DNA from: Thiobacillus sp. | Lineage (GTDB): Bacteria > Pseudomonadota > Gammaproteobacteria > Burkholderiales > Thiobacillaceae | DNA: 64,000 nt | Assembly (NCBI RefSeq): GCF_018780105.1 | Contig: NZ_JADMKC010000002.1 | Coordinates: 434,001 to 498,000 of the forward strand | Direction of reading: 5' to 3' | Shown: piece after piece, positions 1 through 7,554 of the stretch | How the letters are laid out: every line of letters starts with the position of its first letter | How positions within the stretch are numbered: position 1 is the stretch's first letter | Notes under the pieces: model-generated | The model's database searches: none | Told to the model about the DNA's origin: nothing | Seen by the model: the letters and a program-made list of their open reading frames with translations, nothing else | Program-made: the position numbers and the translations under genes

Positions 1-458
1 TGTTCATCCCCGAATCCAAACGCCTCAACGTGCTGCTGAAGGAATTCCGCTCCAATCGCAATCACATCGCGATTGTGGTCAACGAATACGGCGGCGTCGC
101 CGGCATCGTCACCATCGAGGACGTGCTGGAGCAAATCGTGGGTGACATCGAAGACGAATACGACTTCGACGAGACCGAGGACAACATCATCCGCGAACTC
201 GACGGCGTGTTCCGCGTCAAGGCCTCCACCGAAATCGCCGACTTCAACCAGACCCTCGGCGCACAGTTTTCCGACGAAGAATTCGACACCATCGGCGGCC
301 TCGTCGTCTCGCGCTTCGGCCATCTGCCCAAGCGCGGCGAATCGGTCAGGTTCGCCGGATTCAGCTTCAGCGTGCTGCGCGCCGACAGCCGCCGCCTGTA
401 TGCCGTGCGGGTAACCCGCCTGCCGCAGCATGAGGACGCCCAGCTGCCGCTGGTTTAG
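1..458 (+). CDS. corC: CorC/HlyC-type transporter-associated protein, 3' end
   Basis: The gene is cut by the window start; the reading frame is open from base 3 and ends with TAG. About 150 C-terminal residues are visible. The first part ends a CBS domain (HIAIVVNEYGGVAGIVTIED, then VLEQIVGDIEDEYD), and the rest is the CorC_HlyC domain with the FDTIGGLVVSRFGHLPKRGE core. Proteins of this family are linked to magnesium/cobalt efflux; short soluble ones (CorC) and membrane-anchored ones share this C-terminus, and the visible part cannot tell them apart. An intrinsic terminator follows 24 bases after the stop. Confidence 0.85.
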   Translation, partial: FIPESKRLNVLLKEFRSNRNHIAIVVNEYGGVAGIVTIEDVLEQIVGDIEDEYDFDETEDNIIRELDGVFRVKASTEIADFNQTLGAQFSDEEFDTIGGLVVSRFGHLPKRGESVRFAGFSFSVLRADSRRLYAVRVTRLPQHEDAQLPLV

Positions 459-481
459 AGCTTTGAAGAAGGTGTTGTCTG

Positions 482-515
482 AAGCGGCTCGCGAAAGTGG
501 AGCCGCTTTCTTTTT
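482..515 (+). terminator. Intrinsic terminator after corC
   Basis: A 9-bp perfect stem (AAGCGGCTC with GAGCCGCTT) around a 9-base loop is followed by TCTTTTT. It lies 24 bases after the corC stop and ends that transcript. Confidence 0.85.
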
Positions 516-718
516 GCGCGATGGATTGCTCGGCTTTGTGGCGTGATCTATAGCGATGCAATGAGCAATCGATCGGGCAAAAAAGATGTGATCACATCTT
601 TGTTTCCGCAAAGGCTGCACCGATCATATTAATAGATGCAATATCATCTTTTAATTGACGTGCCAGCGTGCCGTTCCTAGTAGTCGTGATAAGAGAGAGC
701 TTGTCTCTTGAGGCAAAA

Positions 719-735
719 GGCAAGACCTGACCCCA
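719..735. repeat. REP-like palindromic-family motif
   Basis: The sequence GGCAAGACCTGACCCCA is the complement of TGGGGTCAGGTCTTGCC. That wording recurs in intergenic repeats of many proteobacteria, often near REP-associated transposases. Only one copy was noticed in the window and there is no transposase beside it, so the assignment rests on recognition of the motif. Confidence 0.45.
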
Positions 736-792
736 TGTCTGCCATGTCTGCGCACATGTCTGCGCATGTCTGCGTGTCTGTGCCGTGTCTGT
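735..792. repeat. Degenerate ATGTCTG(C/G) tandem repeat
   Basis: Four ATGTCTG units (ATGTCTGCC, then three ATGTCTGCG), followed by TGTCTGTGCC and GTGTCTGTG, lie in irregular tandem. It is noncoding and starts at the edge of the REP-like motif. Slippage during replication would explain the unit differences. Confidence 0.6.
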
Positions 793-826
793 GAAGGGTT
801 GGCGTCAGCTTCGCAGGGGCCATGAC

Positions 827-1474
827 TCAGGGCTTCTCAAGCCACTCGGCAAATCGGGCGACTTCTGAGACCGCCGCGAGAAATTTCTCTGGAGTGACAT
901 GGATCGCTGGAGGCATAAGCCAGCCCCGTTCGCTTTCTTCCTGTTCGTTGAACAGTTCAAAGTCTCGATTGTCGATGAAAAACGGGCTCTGTAATTTCTT
1001 GAGATCATCTTCCGAATAGTAGGTACTTTGGCTCGTTATCGACTCTGGGTGCTGTACACGATTGCGAGCCAGAACAAGCTCTTCAAGTAGGCCGAGATTG
1101 CATTGGCTATCTTCGAACGCGACGCGGAATTCACCGAGAAAGTAGGCCTTGTACCCATTGAACCAGCCTCGCTTGAAATCAGATTTGTATTTGTCTCCAG
1201 CTGGAACATTGAACTGGCGTTCCCATGTCTTGAAGTACAGGTGAAACGAGGCGGAGAGCATGGATACGCATGCATGGCCTAGAACCTGAAGAGACTCTTC
1301 GGCTTCAAGCCACTGGGTGAGAAACGCGGGTTCTTCGTCTTCGCTGTATGGCGGAACGTAGGGTTCTTCTTCAGCCTCAATCATTCGCTTTCGCTCCACG
1401 AACGGCTCGGCGCTGTTGGTGTACAGCTGCCTAACGAACGAAAGGCGTTGAACAAGAAAGTAGCAAACGTCCAC
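827..1474 (-). CDS. Hypothetical protein with HEPN-like RNxxxH motif (cassette gene 1)
   Basis: 215 residues, start GTG with GGGAG eight bases upstream. A second possible start is the ATG at 1384, preceded by GGAG. The protein is soluble and acidic near its N-terminus. Residues about 150-165 read LLEELVLARNRVQHPE. The R-N-R-V-Q-H part fits the RNxxxH pattern of HEPN ribonuclease/nucleotidyltransferase-associated domains, and the surrounding sequence looks helical. This is a motif-level match only. The start lies 17 bases after the R' core of an attC-like site, as expected for the first gene of an integron cassette. No recognisable promoter lies in front of it. Function unknown; a toxin-like or antiphage HEPN protein is one possibility. 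Confidence 0.6.
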   Translation of the reverse strand: MDVCYFLVQRLSFVRQLYTNSAEPFVERKRMIEAEEEPYVPPYSEDEEPAFLTQWLEAEESLQVLGHACVSMLSASFHLYFKTWERQFNVPAGDKYKSDFKRGWFNGYKAYFLGEFRVAFEDSQCNLGLLEELVLARNRVQHPESITSQSTYYSEDDLKKLQSPFFIDNRDFELFNEQEESERGWLMPPAIHVTPEKFLAAVSEVARFAEWLEKP

Positions 1475-1490
1475 GGCCTATGCTCCCGAC

Positions 1491-1559
1491 GCCCAACGTT
1501 TGAGAAGAGAAGCATGACCCGGCTTGCCGGGACATATCCTCTCGAATGAAGGGTTAGGC
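1491..1559 (-). other. attC-like recombination site 1
   Basis: On the minus strand it starts with GCCTAAC (R'' core, 1559-1553) and ends with GTTGGGC (R' core, 1497-1491), the RYYYAAC...GTTRRRY frame of integron attC sites. Between them lies an imperfect palindrome: TTCGAGAGG...CCCGGC against GCCGGG...CTTCTC. The TAA stop of the upstream gene (1554-1556) sits inside the R'' core, as is common in gene cassettes. Length 69 bases is in the usual attC range. The two palindrome arms match less well than in site 2. Confidence 0.65.
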
Positions 1560-2108
1560 CTCACCACCAAATTGCGGAAACTTGGCCAAGTACTGCTGTA
1601 GCCCATAGTTTCCCTTCAGCAACTCGGACTCCTGAAATAGTGCTTCAAGGTCAAGTAAGTCGATGGGATCCTGTTTCTTGTTGGGCCAAGCTGCAAACCC
1701 ATAGATCACGATTGCGGATCTTGGCTCGATTGGGCCTTTCTCGAAGTACGCCACTTGGTAAATGCGATCCTTCAAGAGTCTTAGGTAGAACTCGTGGCGC
1801 CAATGCTCCTCGTGTTGTTGGCATAGACGGCTATACAGCCTTGTCTTGAGCGAATTGCGCAACGACTTGTAGGACTCGATGTGCCTTGCCGAGGTAAGCC
1901 AGTTGAGTCGATCGGCTTCAGGCCTGTCATTCGAACTTGCCTCGCTCATCAATGACCGGTAGGCCCTTTCCAGCGCCAAGACCGCTTCTTTGAAGACTTC
2001 GGAGTCATGCGTATTTCTCCACGGGACATAAATGGCTAGAACAGAAACGACTGCCGAACCAAGGGCAATAGCTGCCGCGATGACTGCAATTTGATCGGCT
2101 GTTGACAT
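1554..2108 (-). CDS. Hypothetical membrane-anchored protein (cassette gene 2)
   Basis: 184 residues from the ATG at 2108. The frame stays open further upstream, but that part runs through the attC-like site, so the internal start is preferred. Residues 6-28 form one hydrophobic segment (IAVIAAAIALGSAVVSVLAI). The rest is a charged, mostly helical soluble domain containing WLTSARHIESYKSLRN and HWRHEFYLRLLKDRIYQVA. No known family was recognised. The TAA stop is inside the GCCTAAC core of attC-like site 1. The gene sits between two such sites in the same orientation as its neighbours, so it probably arrived as a cassette. Confidence 0.6.
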   Translation of the reverse strand: MSTADQIAVIAAAIALGSAVVSVLAIYVPWRNTHDSEVFKEAVLALERAYRSLMSEASSNDRPEADRLNWLTSARHIESYKSLRNSLKTRLYSRLCQQHEEHWRHEFYLRLLKDRIYQVAYFEKGPIEPRSAIVIYGFAAWPNKKQDPIDLLDLEALFQESELLKGNYGLQQYLAKFPQFGGEA

Positions 2109-2129
2109 TGATGCGGTAATCCTTGTGGG

Positions 2130-2194
2130 GCCTAACGTGGAGCCAACCCGACTGCGCGGCTTTTCGCGCAGTCGGGTTGAGCGCAAAGTTATGC
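2130..2194 (-). other. attC-like recombination site 2
   Basis: This is the best of the three sites. On the minus strand the R'' core is GCATAAC (2194-2188) and the R' core is GTTAGGC (2136-2130). The inner arms are GCTCAACCCGACTGCGCG and its complement, with one unpaired extra base on one side: GC-CAACCCG against GCTCAACCCG. A single extrahelical base in this arm is a hallmark of attC sites. The TAA stop of gene 3 (2189-2191) lies in the R'' core. Length 65 bases. Confidence 0.75.
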
Positions 2195-2506
2195 ATTTAA
2201 CGGCGCGGGCCAAGTGACTTTCAGTGCAACTTGGTCTTTGCTCTGTGCTTTGTATAGGATGCGACCACCATCAAGATGAACTACTAACTCCAGCTTTATT
2301 AATGCTCCCCTCGCATCGGAGCCTGCTTGAACAAAAACTTGAGCATAGCCCTGTGGGGGCAGTATGCACGGAGGGTAAGCCGTCCATTCCCGAGGAGCGC
2401 TCTCAGCGGAAAATGCGGTAATTTCAATGGGGGCAATAAACTCGATTTCACGCTTGCTTTCACAGGCTTGTTTGATTTGAAGATAGTTCTCTTGATTAAA
2501 CAGCAT
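2189..2506 (-). CDS. Hypothetical protein (cassette gene 3)
   Basis: 105 residues from the ATG at 2506, chosen because GGAG lies eight bases upstream. The longer frame to 2563 crosses the GTTATGC core of attC-like site 3. The protein is soluble, with a Pro-rich middle (AYPPCILPPQGY) and a strand-rich C-terminal half (GALIKLELVVHLDGGRILYK). No family recognised. The stop codon lies inside the core of attC-like site 2, and the start is about 20 bases after the core of site 3, which is the compact layout of a gene cassette. Confidence 0.6.
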   Translation of the reverse strand: MLFNQENYLQIKQACESKREIEFIAPIEITAFSAESAPREWTAYPPCILPPQGYAQVFVQAGSDARGALIKLELVVHLDGGRILYKAQSKDQVALKVTWPAPLNA

Positions 2507-2525
2507 TAGTGATACTCCATAAGAT

Positions 2526-2651
2526 GCATAACAGTTATTGGAGAGACCCATGGGACCGGACATTTATTAATATGGAGACAGCCGTCATAGTGTTTTATTT
2601 TGATGATTATTATCAATATTTTCAGTGTCCGGTCTCTGCATTACGTTATAA
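2526..2651 (-). other. Possible long attC-like site 3
   Basis: On the minus strand it runs from TTATAAC (2651-2645) to GTTATGC (2532-2526), 126 bases, about the length of the Vibrio cholerae repeats. Inner arms AGAGACCGGACA and TGTCCGGT...GGTCTCT pair across an AT-rich centre, with an extra CCATGGG bulge on one side. The left core departs from RYYYAAC at its first and third bases. It is weaker than site 2 but in the right place and orientation. Confidence 0.45.
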
Positions 2652-2774
2652 ACAAAAGAGATCGGTGGCTGATGGATTATGCACCTGATTAAGCGGCTCA
2701 AATATCGACGGGAAGTCAGAGACGGGATTTTGAATGGGCCGCTTTCACAGCATCAACGGCAGTTCGATAAGCAA

Positions 2775-2793
2775 ACCCCGAGCGCCTCGGGGT
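2775..2793 (-). terminator. Hairpin, likely terminator of the midA transcript
   Basis: An 8-bp perfect stem (ACCCCGAG with CTCGGGGT) with a 3-base loop lies 90 bases beyond the stop of the minus-strand methyltransferase gene. On that strand TTTGCTT follows. The T-run is short, so strength is uncertain. Confidence 0.45.
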
Positions 2794-2883
2794 CATGAGC
2801 AGCCGATGTCTCAAGACCAAATCAAGCACCCAAACGCCCGAGCAGGGTGAGGTGATTCGCCAGGCAGTAACCCGGTTTTTTTC

Positions 2884-4047
2884 TTACAACGTGTGCCGGC
2901 GGTCGCCGCGCGCAAACCCTGTGAGTTGCGGAAGCGCGCCCTTCGTCAGCGCAATCACCTTGAACAAATCGCCCATTTCGGCGGGTGAAACCAGTCGCTG
3001 CACGGCATTGCTCTGCGGCAGAAAGGCGGCGGCGTCGGTCGGCGGGGTCTGCATCAGCAATTCGGTGAGGCCGGCGTTGAGCAGGAAATTCGCCTGGCTG
3101 GCGTAACCGGACAGGTCCAGACCGGCCTCCGTCCCTGCCCGCGCCAGCGCGCTGAAGTCGACGTGCGCGGTGAGGTCGCACAGCCCCGGCAGATAAAACG
3201 GATCGTCCAGCGCGTGATGGCGGTAGTGCGCGCGCAGCGTGCCCATGTGGCGTTGCGGGTGGTAGTACTCGGCGGCGCTGAAGCCATAATCGATCAGTAG
3301 GATCAGGCCGCGCTGCAAACTGTGGGCGAGGGCGGCGATCAGGTGGTCGGCGGCGAGGCTGATTTCGCTCAGGTAGCCGGGCGCCAGATCGAGGGCTGCG
3401 GCGCGGGCGCGCAGCGCGGGGTCGTCGATGGGACGGTCCTGCCACGCGAAGCCTTCGCCTTGCTCGACCACGCCGTGCGCTTGCGGCCCGCTGGTCGTCC
3501 AGTGCACCACGTCCACCGGCAGTGCGTCGAATACTTCGTTGCCGAGGATGACGCCTTCGAACGCGGCCGGCAGTGTGTCCAGCCAGACCACGCGGCGGGC
3601 GAGATCGGGCCGTTCCTGCGCGATGCGCGCCTGCTGGCGGGCGCGCAGGTCGGCGCTCACTTCGAGGATGGCGTAGCGCGCGGGCAGGGCGTCCAGGCGT
3701 TCCAGTTCGCCCAGCACGTCGAGCGCCAGCTTGCCGCTGCCGGCGCCGAGTTCCAGGATGTCGCCGCGGGGCTTGTCCCCTTCAGGGGAGTTGGCCAGCA
3801 CCGGCGCAATTGCGTGCGCCAGGGTGCGGCCGAACAGCGGGGTGAGTTCCGGCGCGGTGACGAAATCGCCCGCCGCGCCGAACTTCATCGCGCCTGCCGC
3901 GTAATAGCCGAGGCCCGGCGCGTAGAGCGCGGCTTCCATGAAGCGGGCGAACGGGAGCCAGCCGCCGGCCTCGCGGATCAATGCCTGCAGGTGAGCGGTT
4001 ACGCGCTGGCTGTGGGCAAGCGCATCGGGAGCGGGGGAGGGCAGCAT
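2884..4047 (-). CDS. MidA/NDUFAF7-family SAM-dependent methyltransferase
   Basis: 387 residues, the usual length for this family (DUF185, COG1565). The N-terminus carries the family pattern LPFARFMEAALYAPGLGYY (about 32-50) and FGAAGDFVTAPELTPLFG (55-73). The SAM site follows as DILELGAGSGKLALDVL, with ILGNEVFDALPVD after it. NDUFAF7, the mitochondrial member, methylates an arginine of complex I; bacterial members are poorly studied. The gene is divergent from the pteridine reductase, with 87 bases between the two starts for both promoters. Confidence 0.85.
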   Translation of the reverse strand: MLPSPAPDALAHSQRVTAHLQALIREAGGWLPFARFMEAALYAPGLGYYAAGAMKFGAAGDFVTAPELTPLFGRTLAHAIAPVLANSPEGDKPRGDILELGAGSGKLALDVLGELERLDALPARYAILEVSADLRARQQARIAQERPDLARRVVWLDTLPAAFEGVILGNEVFDALPVDVVHWTTSGPQAHGVVEQGEGFAWQDRPIDDPALRARAAALDLAPGYLSEISLAADHLIAALAHSLQRGLILLIDYGFSAAEYYHPQRHMGTLRAHYRHHALDDPFYLPGLCDLTAHVDFSALARAGTEAGLDLSGYASQANFLLNAGLTELLMQTPPTDAAAFLPQSNAVQRLVSPAEMGDLFKVIALTKGALPQLTGFARGDRRHTL

Positions 4048-4134
4048 GCGGCGGATGAGTTCAGGGATAATGCGGGGTGGCCGGACGATCCGGTCGATCC
4101 ATTCCTAACCCGGCGACTATAAAGGCGAATCCCG

Positions 4135-4875
4135 ATGCAAGGCAAAGTAGTGTTGATTACCGGCGGTGCCAAACGGGTGGGCGCGGCGGCGGCGCGGTTG
4201 TTGCATGCGGCGGGCGCCAACCTGATGATCCACTACCGTAATTCGGCGACCGAGGCGCGCGCGCTACAGGACGAACTGAACGCGGTGCGCGAAAACTCGG
4301 TCGCGCTAATCCAGGCCGACCTGCTCGATATCGGCGGCCTGCCGGCGCTGGTCAAGCAGACGGTGGTGACCTTCGGCGGGCTCGACGTGCTGCTCAACAA
4401 CGCGTCGAGTTTTTATCCCACGCCGGTCGGCAGCATCGAGGAAAAGGACTGGGTTGATTTAATGGGAAGCAACCTCAAGGCACCGCTGTTCCTATCGCAG
4501 GCCGCCGCGCCCGAGCTGAAAAAACGCCGCGGCTGCATCATCAACATCACCGATATCCACGCCGACCGGCCGATGAAAAGCTACGTCGTCTATTCCATCG
4601 CCAAGGCCGGTCTGGTGGGGCTCACCAAATCGCTGGCGCGCGAATTGGCGCCCGAAGTGCGCGTCAACGGTATCGCCCCAGGGCCGATCATGTGGCCGGA
4701 AGACGATGCCAATTTCGACGAGGTGTCGCGCCAGCGCATCATCTCGCACACCATGCTGAAGCGTGCCGGCGACCCGCACGATATCGCGCTGGCGGTGCGC
4801 TTTTTCGCGATGGATACGCATTTCGTCACCGGCCAGATCCTGGCGGTCGATGGCGGACGCAGCGCCAAGCTCTGA
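4135..4875 (+). CDS. Pteridine reductase (FolM/PTR1-type SDR)
   Basis: 246 residues, a short-chain dehydrogenase/reductase. The Rossmann motif is TGGAKRVGAAAA near residue 10, the NNASS motif is near 90, and the catalytic YxxxK is YVVYSIAKAG near 155. The R-V after TGGAK is typical of pteridine reductases rather than FabG. Such enzymes reduce dihydrobiopterin, dihydromonapterin or dihydrofolate with NADPH and supply tetrahydropterin cofactors. FolM/PTR1 is the most likely subgroup. The exonuclease I gene follows 15 bases later, so the two are probably co-transcribed. Confidence 0.8.
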   Translation: MQGKVVLITGGAKRVGAAAARLLHAAGANLMIHYRNSATEARALQDELNAVRENSVALIQADLLDIGGLPALVKQTVVTFGGLDVLLNNASSFYPTPVGSIEEKDWVDLMGSNLKAPLFLSQAAAPELKKRRGCIINITDIHADRPMKSYVVYSIAKAGLVGLTKSLARELAPEVRVNGIAPGPIMWPEDDANFDEVSRQRIISHTMLKRAGDPHDIALAVRFFAMDTHFVTGQILAVDGGRSAKL

Positions 4876-4890
4876 GCGCTGTTGCCCCCT

Positions 4891-6321
4891 ATGCGCAGCT
4901 TTCTCTGGCATGACTACGAAACCTTCGGCATCAGCGCGCGCAGTGATCGCCCGGCGCAGTTCGCCGCGATCCGCACCGACGCCGAGCTGAATGAAATCGG
5001 CGCGCCGCTGATGCAGTATTGTCAGCCCGCGCCGGATTACCTGCCCGACCCGCAATCCTGCCTGATCACCGGCATCACCCCGCAGCAGTGCCTGGAGCAA
5101 GGGGTGCCCGAGCACCAGTTCGCGCGCGACATCGAGCAGGCGTTCAGCCAGCCCGGCACCGTCGGCGTCGGCTACAACACCATTCGCTTCGACGACGAGT
5201 TCACCCGCTTCCTGTTCTGGCGCAATCTGATCGATCCCTATGCGCGCGAATGGAAAGACGATTGCGGGCGCTGGGATATTCTCGATCTGGTGCGCACTGC
5301 CTACGCGCTGCGGCCGGACGGCATCGTCTGGCCGACCAACGAACAGGGGCGGGTGAGCTTCCGGCTCGAACTGCTGAGCGCGGCCAATGGCCTGGCGCAC
5401 GAAGCCGCGCACGATGCGCTGTCCGACGTGCGCGCCACGGTCGCGCTGGCGCGTCTGATCCGCCAGAACAATCCGCGCCTGTTCGATTTTTGCCTGGACC
5501 TGCGCAAGAAGGAGCAGGCCGCCGAGCAGGTCGGCCTCAACGCGCCGCGTCCGTTCCTGCACATCACCGGGCAGGTGCCGGTCGAGCGCGGCTGCCTGAT
5601 GGTGGCGTGGCCGCTGGCGCAGCACCCCACCAACAAGAACGAGATCATCGTGTGGGATCTGGCGCACGACCCCGGCGAGCTGTTCGCGCTCGACGCCGAC
5701 GCCATCCGCCTGCGCATGTTCACCAAGACCGATGCCCTGCCAGAAGGCGTCAGCCGCCTGCCGGTCAAGACCATTCACCTCAACAAGTCGCCGGTGGTGA
5801 TCAACAAGCTCAACACCCTGAGCCCGGAGCGCGCTGAGCAGTGGGGCGTCGACATGGCGGCGGTGCAGCGCCATTCTCTTGCCTGTGGGGCGGCGCCGGA
5901 CATGCGCGCCGTCTGGCAGGCGGTGTTCGAGCGCGCGCCGCAGGCCGCCGCCGATGTCGACGCCGACCTCTACGGCGGCTTCGTCGGCAATGCCGACCGT
6001 GGCGTGCTGACCCGCCTGCGCGGCCTGACGCCGGCGCAACTGGCTGCGGCGCAACCCGCGTTCGCCGACCCGCGCCTGAACGAATTGCTGTTCCGCTACC
6101 GCGCGCGCAATTTCCCGGCCTCGCTGAGCCCGGCCGAGGCGCAGCAGTGGCAGGCGCATTGCGCCGCGTGGCTGTTCGACGGCGCCGGCGGTGCACGCAC
6201 GCTGGAAGCCCTGTTCAACGAAATCGATACCCTGGCGGAAACGGCCGACGCGCGCGGCGAGGCCATCCTGGGCGCGCTCTACGAATACGCCGAGGCCATT
6301 GCGCCCGCCCGCGTCGGTTAA
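4891..6321 (+). CDS. sbcB: Exodeoxyribonuclease I
   Basis: 476 residues from the ATG at 4891; the TTG nine bases upstream is less likely. The DEDD exonuclease motif I is HDYETFG (D8, E10), motif II is VGYNTIRFDDEFTR, and motif III is HDALSDVRATVALARL. These match SbcB/ExoI, which degrades single-stranded DNA 3' to 5' and acts in mismatch repair and recombination. The C-terminal SH3-like and helical regions are present, so the protein is full length. Confidence 0.93.
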   Translation: MRSFLWHDYETFGISARSDRPAQFAAIRTDAELNEIGAPLMQYCQPAPDYLPDPQSCLITGITPQQCLEQGVPEHQFARDIEQAFSQPGTVGVGYNTIRFDDEFTRFLFWRNLIDPYAREWKDDCGRWDILDLVRTAYALRPDGIVWPTNEQGRVSFRLELLSAANGLAHEAAHDALSDVRATVALARLIRQNNPRLFDFCLDLRKKEQAAEQVGLNAPRPFLHITGQVPVERGCLMVAWPLAQHPTNKNEIIVWDLAHDPGELFALDADAIRLRMFTKTDALPEGVSRLPVKTIHLNKSPVVINKLNTLSPERAEQWGVDMAAVQRHSLACGAAPDMRAVWQAVFERAPQAAADVDADLYGGFVGNADRGVLTRLRGLTPAQLAAAQPAFADPRLNELLFRYRARNFPASLSPAEAQQWQAHCAAWLFDGAGGARTLEALFNEIDTLAETADARGEAILGALYEYAEAIAPARVG

Positions 6322-6357
6322 AATCCGCCGCGCAATTTCGCCCTGACAGACTGCTTC

Positions 6358-7554
6358 GTGACCCCCGTTCACCTCTCCCATTTCACCGCCACCAGCTGCC
6401 TGGGCTACGGCAATGCCGCCACCCTGGCCGCCTTGCGCCTGCAGCGCAGCGGCTTGCAGCCCTGCCAGTTCGAGACGGTGCACGATCTGGCGACCCACGT
6501 CGGCGAAGTGTCCGGGGTCGACGCCGTCGAACTGCCCGCATCGCTCGCCGAACATGACTGCCGCAACAACCGCCTGGCCTGGCTGGGGCTGCAGCAGGAC
6601 GGCTTCAGCGATGCGGTCGAAGCGGCCATCGCGCGCCATGGCCGGCGGCGGGTCGGCGTGTTTCTCGGCACCAGCACGTCGGGCATCCTGCAAACCGAGC
6701 AGGCGTATCGCCGCCGCGATCCGGCGAGCGGCGCGCTGCCGGACGATTTCATTTACCGCACCACGCACAACACCTACTCGGTGGCGAATTTCGTCCGCAC
6801 CGCGTTCCAGCTCGAAGGCCCGGCCATGGTGGTGTCCACCGCGTGTTCGTCCTCCGCCAAGGTGTTCGCTTCGGCGGCGCGCATGCTGGCCGCTGGCCTC
6901 ATCGATGCGGCCATCGTCGGCGGCGTGGATTCGCTGTGCCTCACTACCTTGTACGGCTTCAATTCGCTCGAGCTGCTCTCGTCCGAGCCGTGCCGGCCCT
7001 ACGACGTTCATCGCCAGGGCTTGTCGATCGGCGAGGCGGCCGCGTTCATCCTGCTCGAACGCCCGACTGCGCAGCTGCCGGCCGATGCCGTGCTGCTGCT
7101 CGGCGTGGGCGAAACCAGCGATGCCCACCACATGTCGTCGCCGCATCCCGAAGGCCTGGGCGCCAGGATGGCGATGGAAGCGGCGCTGAAAACAGCAGGT
7201 TTGCAGGCGGCCGATATCGATTATCTAAATCTGCACGGCACTGCCACCCCCAGCAACGATGCCGCCGAAGGCCAGGCCGTCGCGGCGCTGTTCGGCGACC
7301 GCGTGCCGTGCAGCTCGACCAAGGGCGCCACCGGCCACACGCTGGGCGCGGCAGGCGGGCTGGAGGCGATCATCAGCGCGCTGGCGTTGCAGCAGGGTTT
7401 TTTGCCGGGCGGGGTGAATACGCAGCAGCTCGACCCGGCCATTCCGATCCAGTACCTGACGGCCAACCGCGACAGCGTACCGCGGCGGGTGCTGAGCAAT
7501 TCGTTCGGCTTCGGCGGCACCAACTGCAGCCTGATCCTGGGGCGCGCAGGATGA
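6358..7554 (+). CDS. Beta-ketoacyl-ACP synthase of aryl-polyene type
   Basis: 398 residues starting with GTG. It is a complete condensing enzyme with the Cys-His-His triad: C163 in STACSSSAKVF, H293 in NLHGTATPSND and H327 in KGATGHTLGAAG. It joins malonyl units to a growing chain on an acyl carrier protein. Its stop overlaps the start of a partner lacking the nucleophile (ATGA). That KS/chain-length-factor pairing is the ApeO-ApeC arrangement of aryl polyene clusters. The dehydratase and ketoreductase follow. The start lies 36 bases after sbcB, so transcription may read through from there. Confidence 0.85.
   Translation: MTPVHLSHFTATSCLGYGNAATLAALRLQRSGLQPCQFETVHDLATHVGEVSGVDAVELPASLAEHDCRNNRLAWLGLQQDGFSDAVEAAIARHGRRRVGVFLGTSTSGILQTEQAYRRRDPASGALPDDFIYRTTHNTYSVANFVRTAFQLEGPAMVVSTACSSSAKVFASAARMLAAGLIDAAIVGGVDSLCLTTLYGFNSLELLSSEPCRPYDVHRQGLSIGEAAAFILLERPTAQLPADAVLLLGVGETSDAHHMSSPHPEGLGARMAMEAALKTAGLQAADIDYLNLHGTATPSNDAAEGQAVAALFGDRVPCSSTKGATGHTLGAAGGLEAIISALALQQGFLPGGVNTQQLDPAIPIQYLTANRDSVPRRVLSNSFGFGGTNCSLILGRAG

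Larger units (their letters stand above)
459..826. other. Gene-free stretch between corC and the cassette island
   Basis: About 370 bases with no credible gene on either strand. It holds the corC terminator, an AT-richer section (about 540-680), a REP-like motif (719-735) and a degenerate run of ATGTCTG units (735-792). If the neighbouring minus-strand genes are integron cassettes, the attC expected after the first one (left of 827) is missing or decayed here. Confidence 0.6.
2507..2883. other. Gene-free stretch right of the cassette island
   Basis: It contains the long attC-like site (2526-2651) and the hairpin at 2775-2793. There is also a 39-codon frame at 2679-2798 on the plus strand (MHLIKRLKYRREVRDG start), which has no ribosome site and is probably chance. 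Nothing else is seen. Confidence 0.5.

Noticed and set aside
1429-1435. A further GCCTAAC core inside cassette gene 1
   Set aside because: It matches an attC core by wording, but no paired arm lies around it, and it is within the gene's N-terminal codons; probably chance.
2679-2798. 39-codon frame on the plus strand
   Set aside because: No ribosome site, no hydrophobic or conserved pattern, and its end lies in the hairpin at 2775-2793.
4492-7146. An 884-codon open frame on the minus strand
   Set aside because: It is antisense to folM-type, sbcB and ketosynthase genes with clear motifs; its His/Arg/Gly-rich composition is the usual shadow of high-GC coding sequence.
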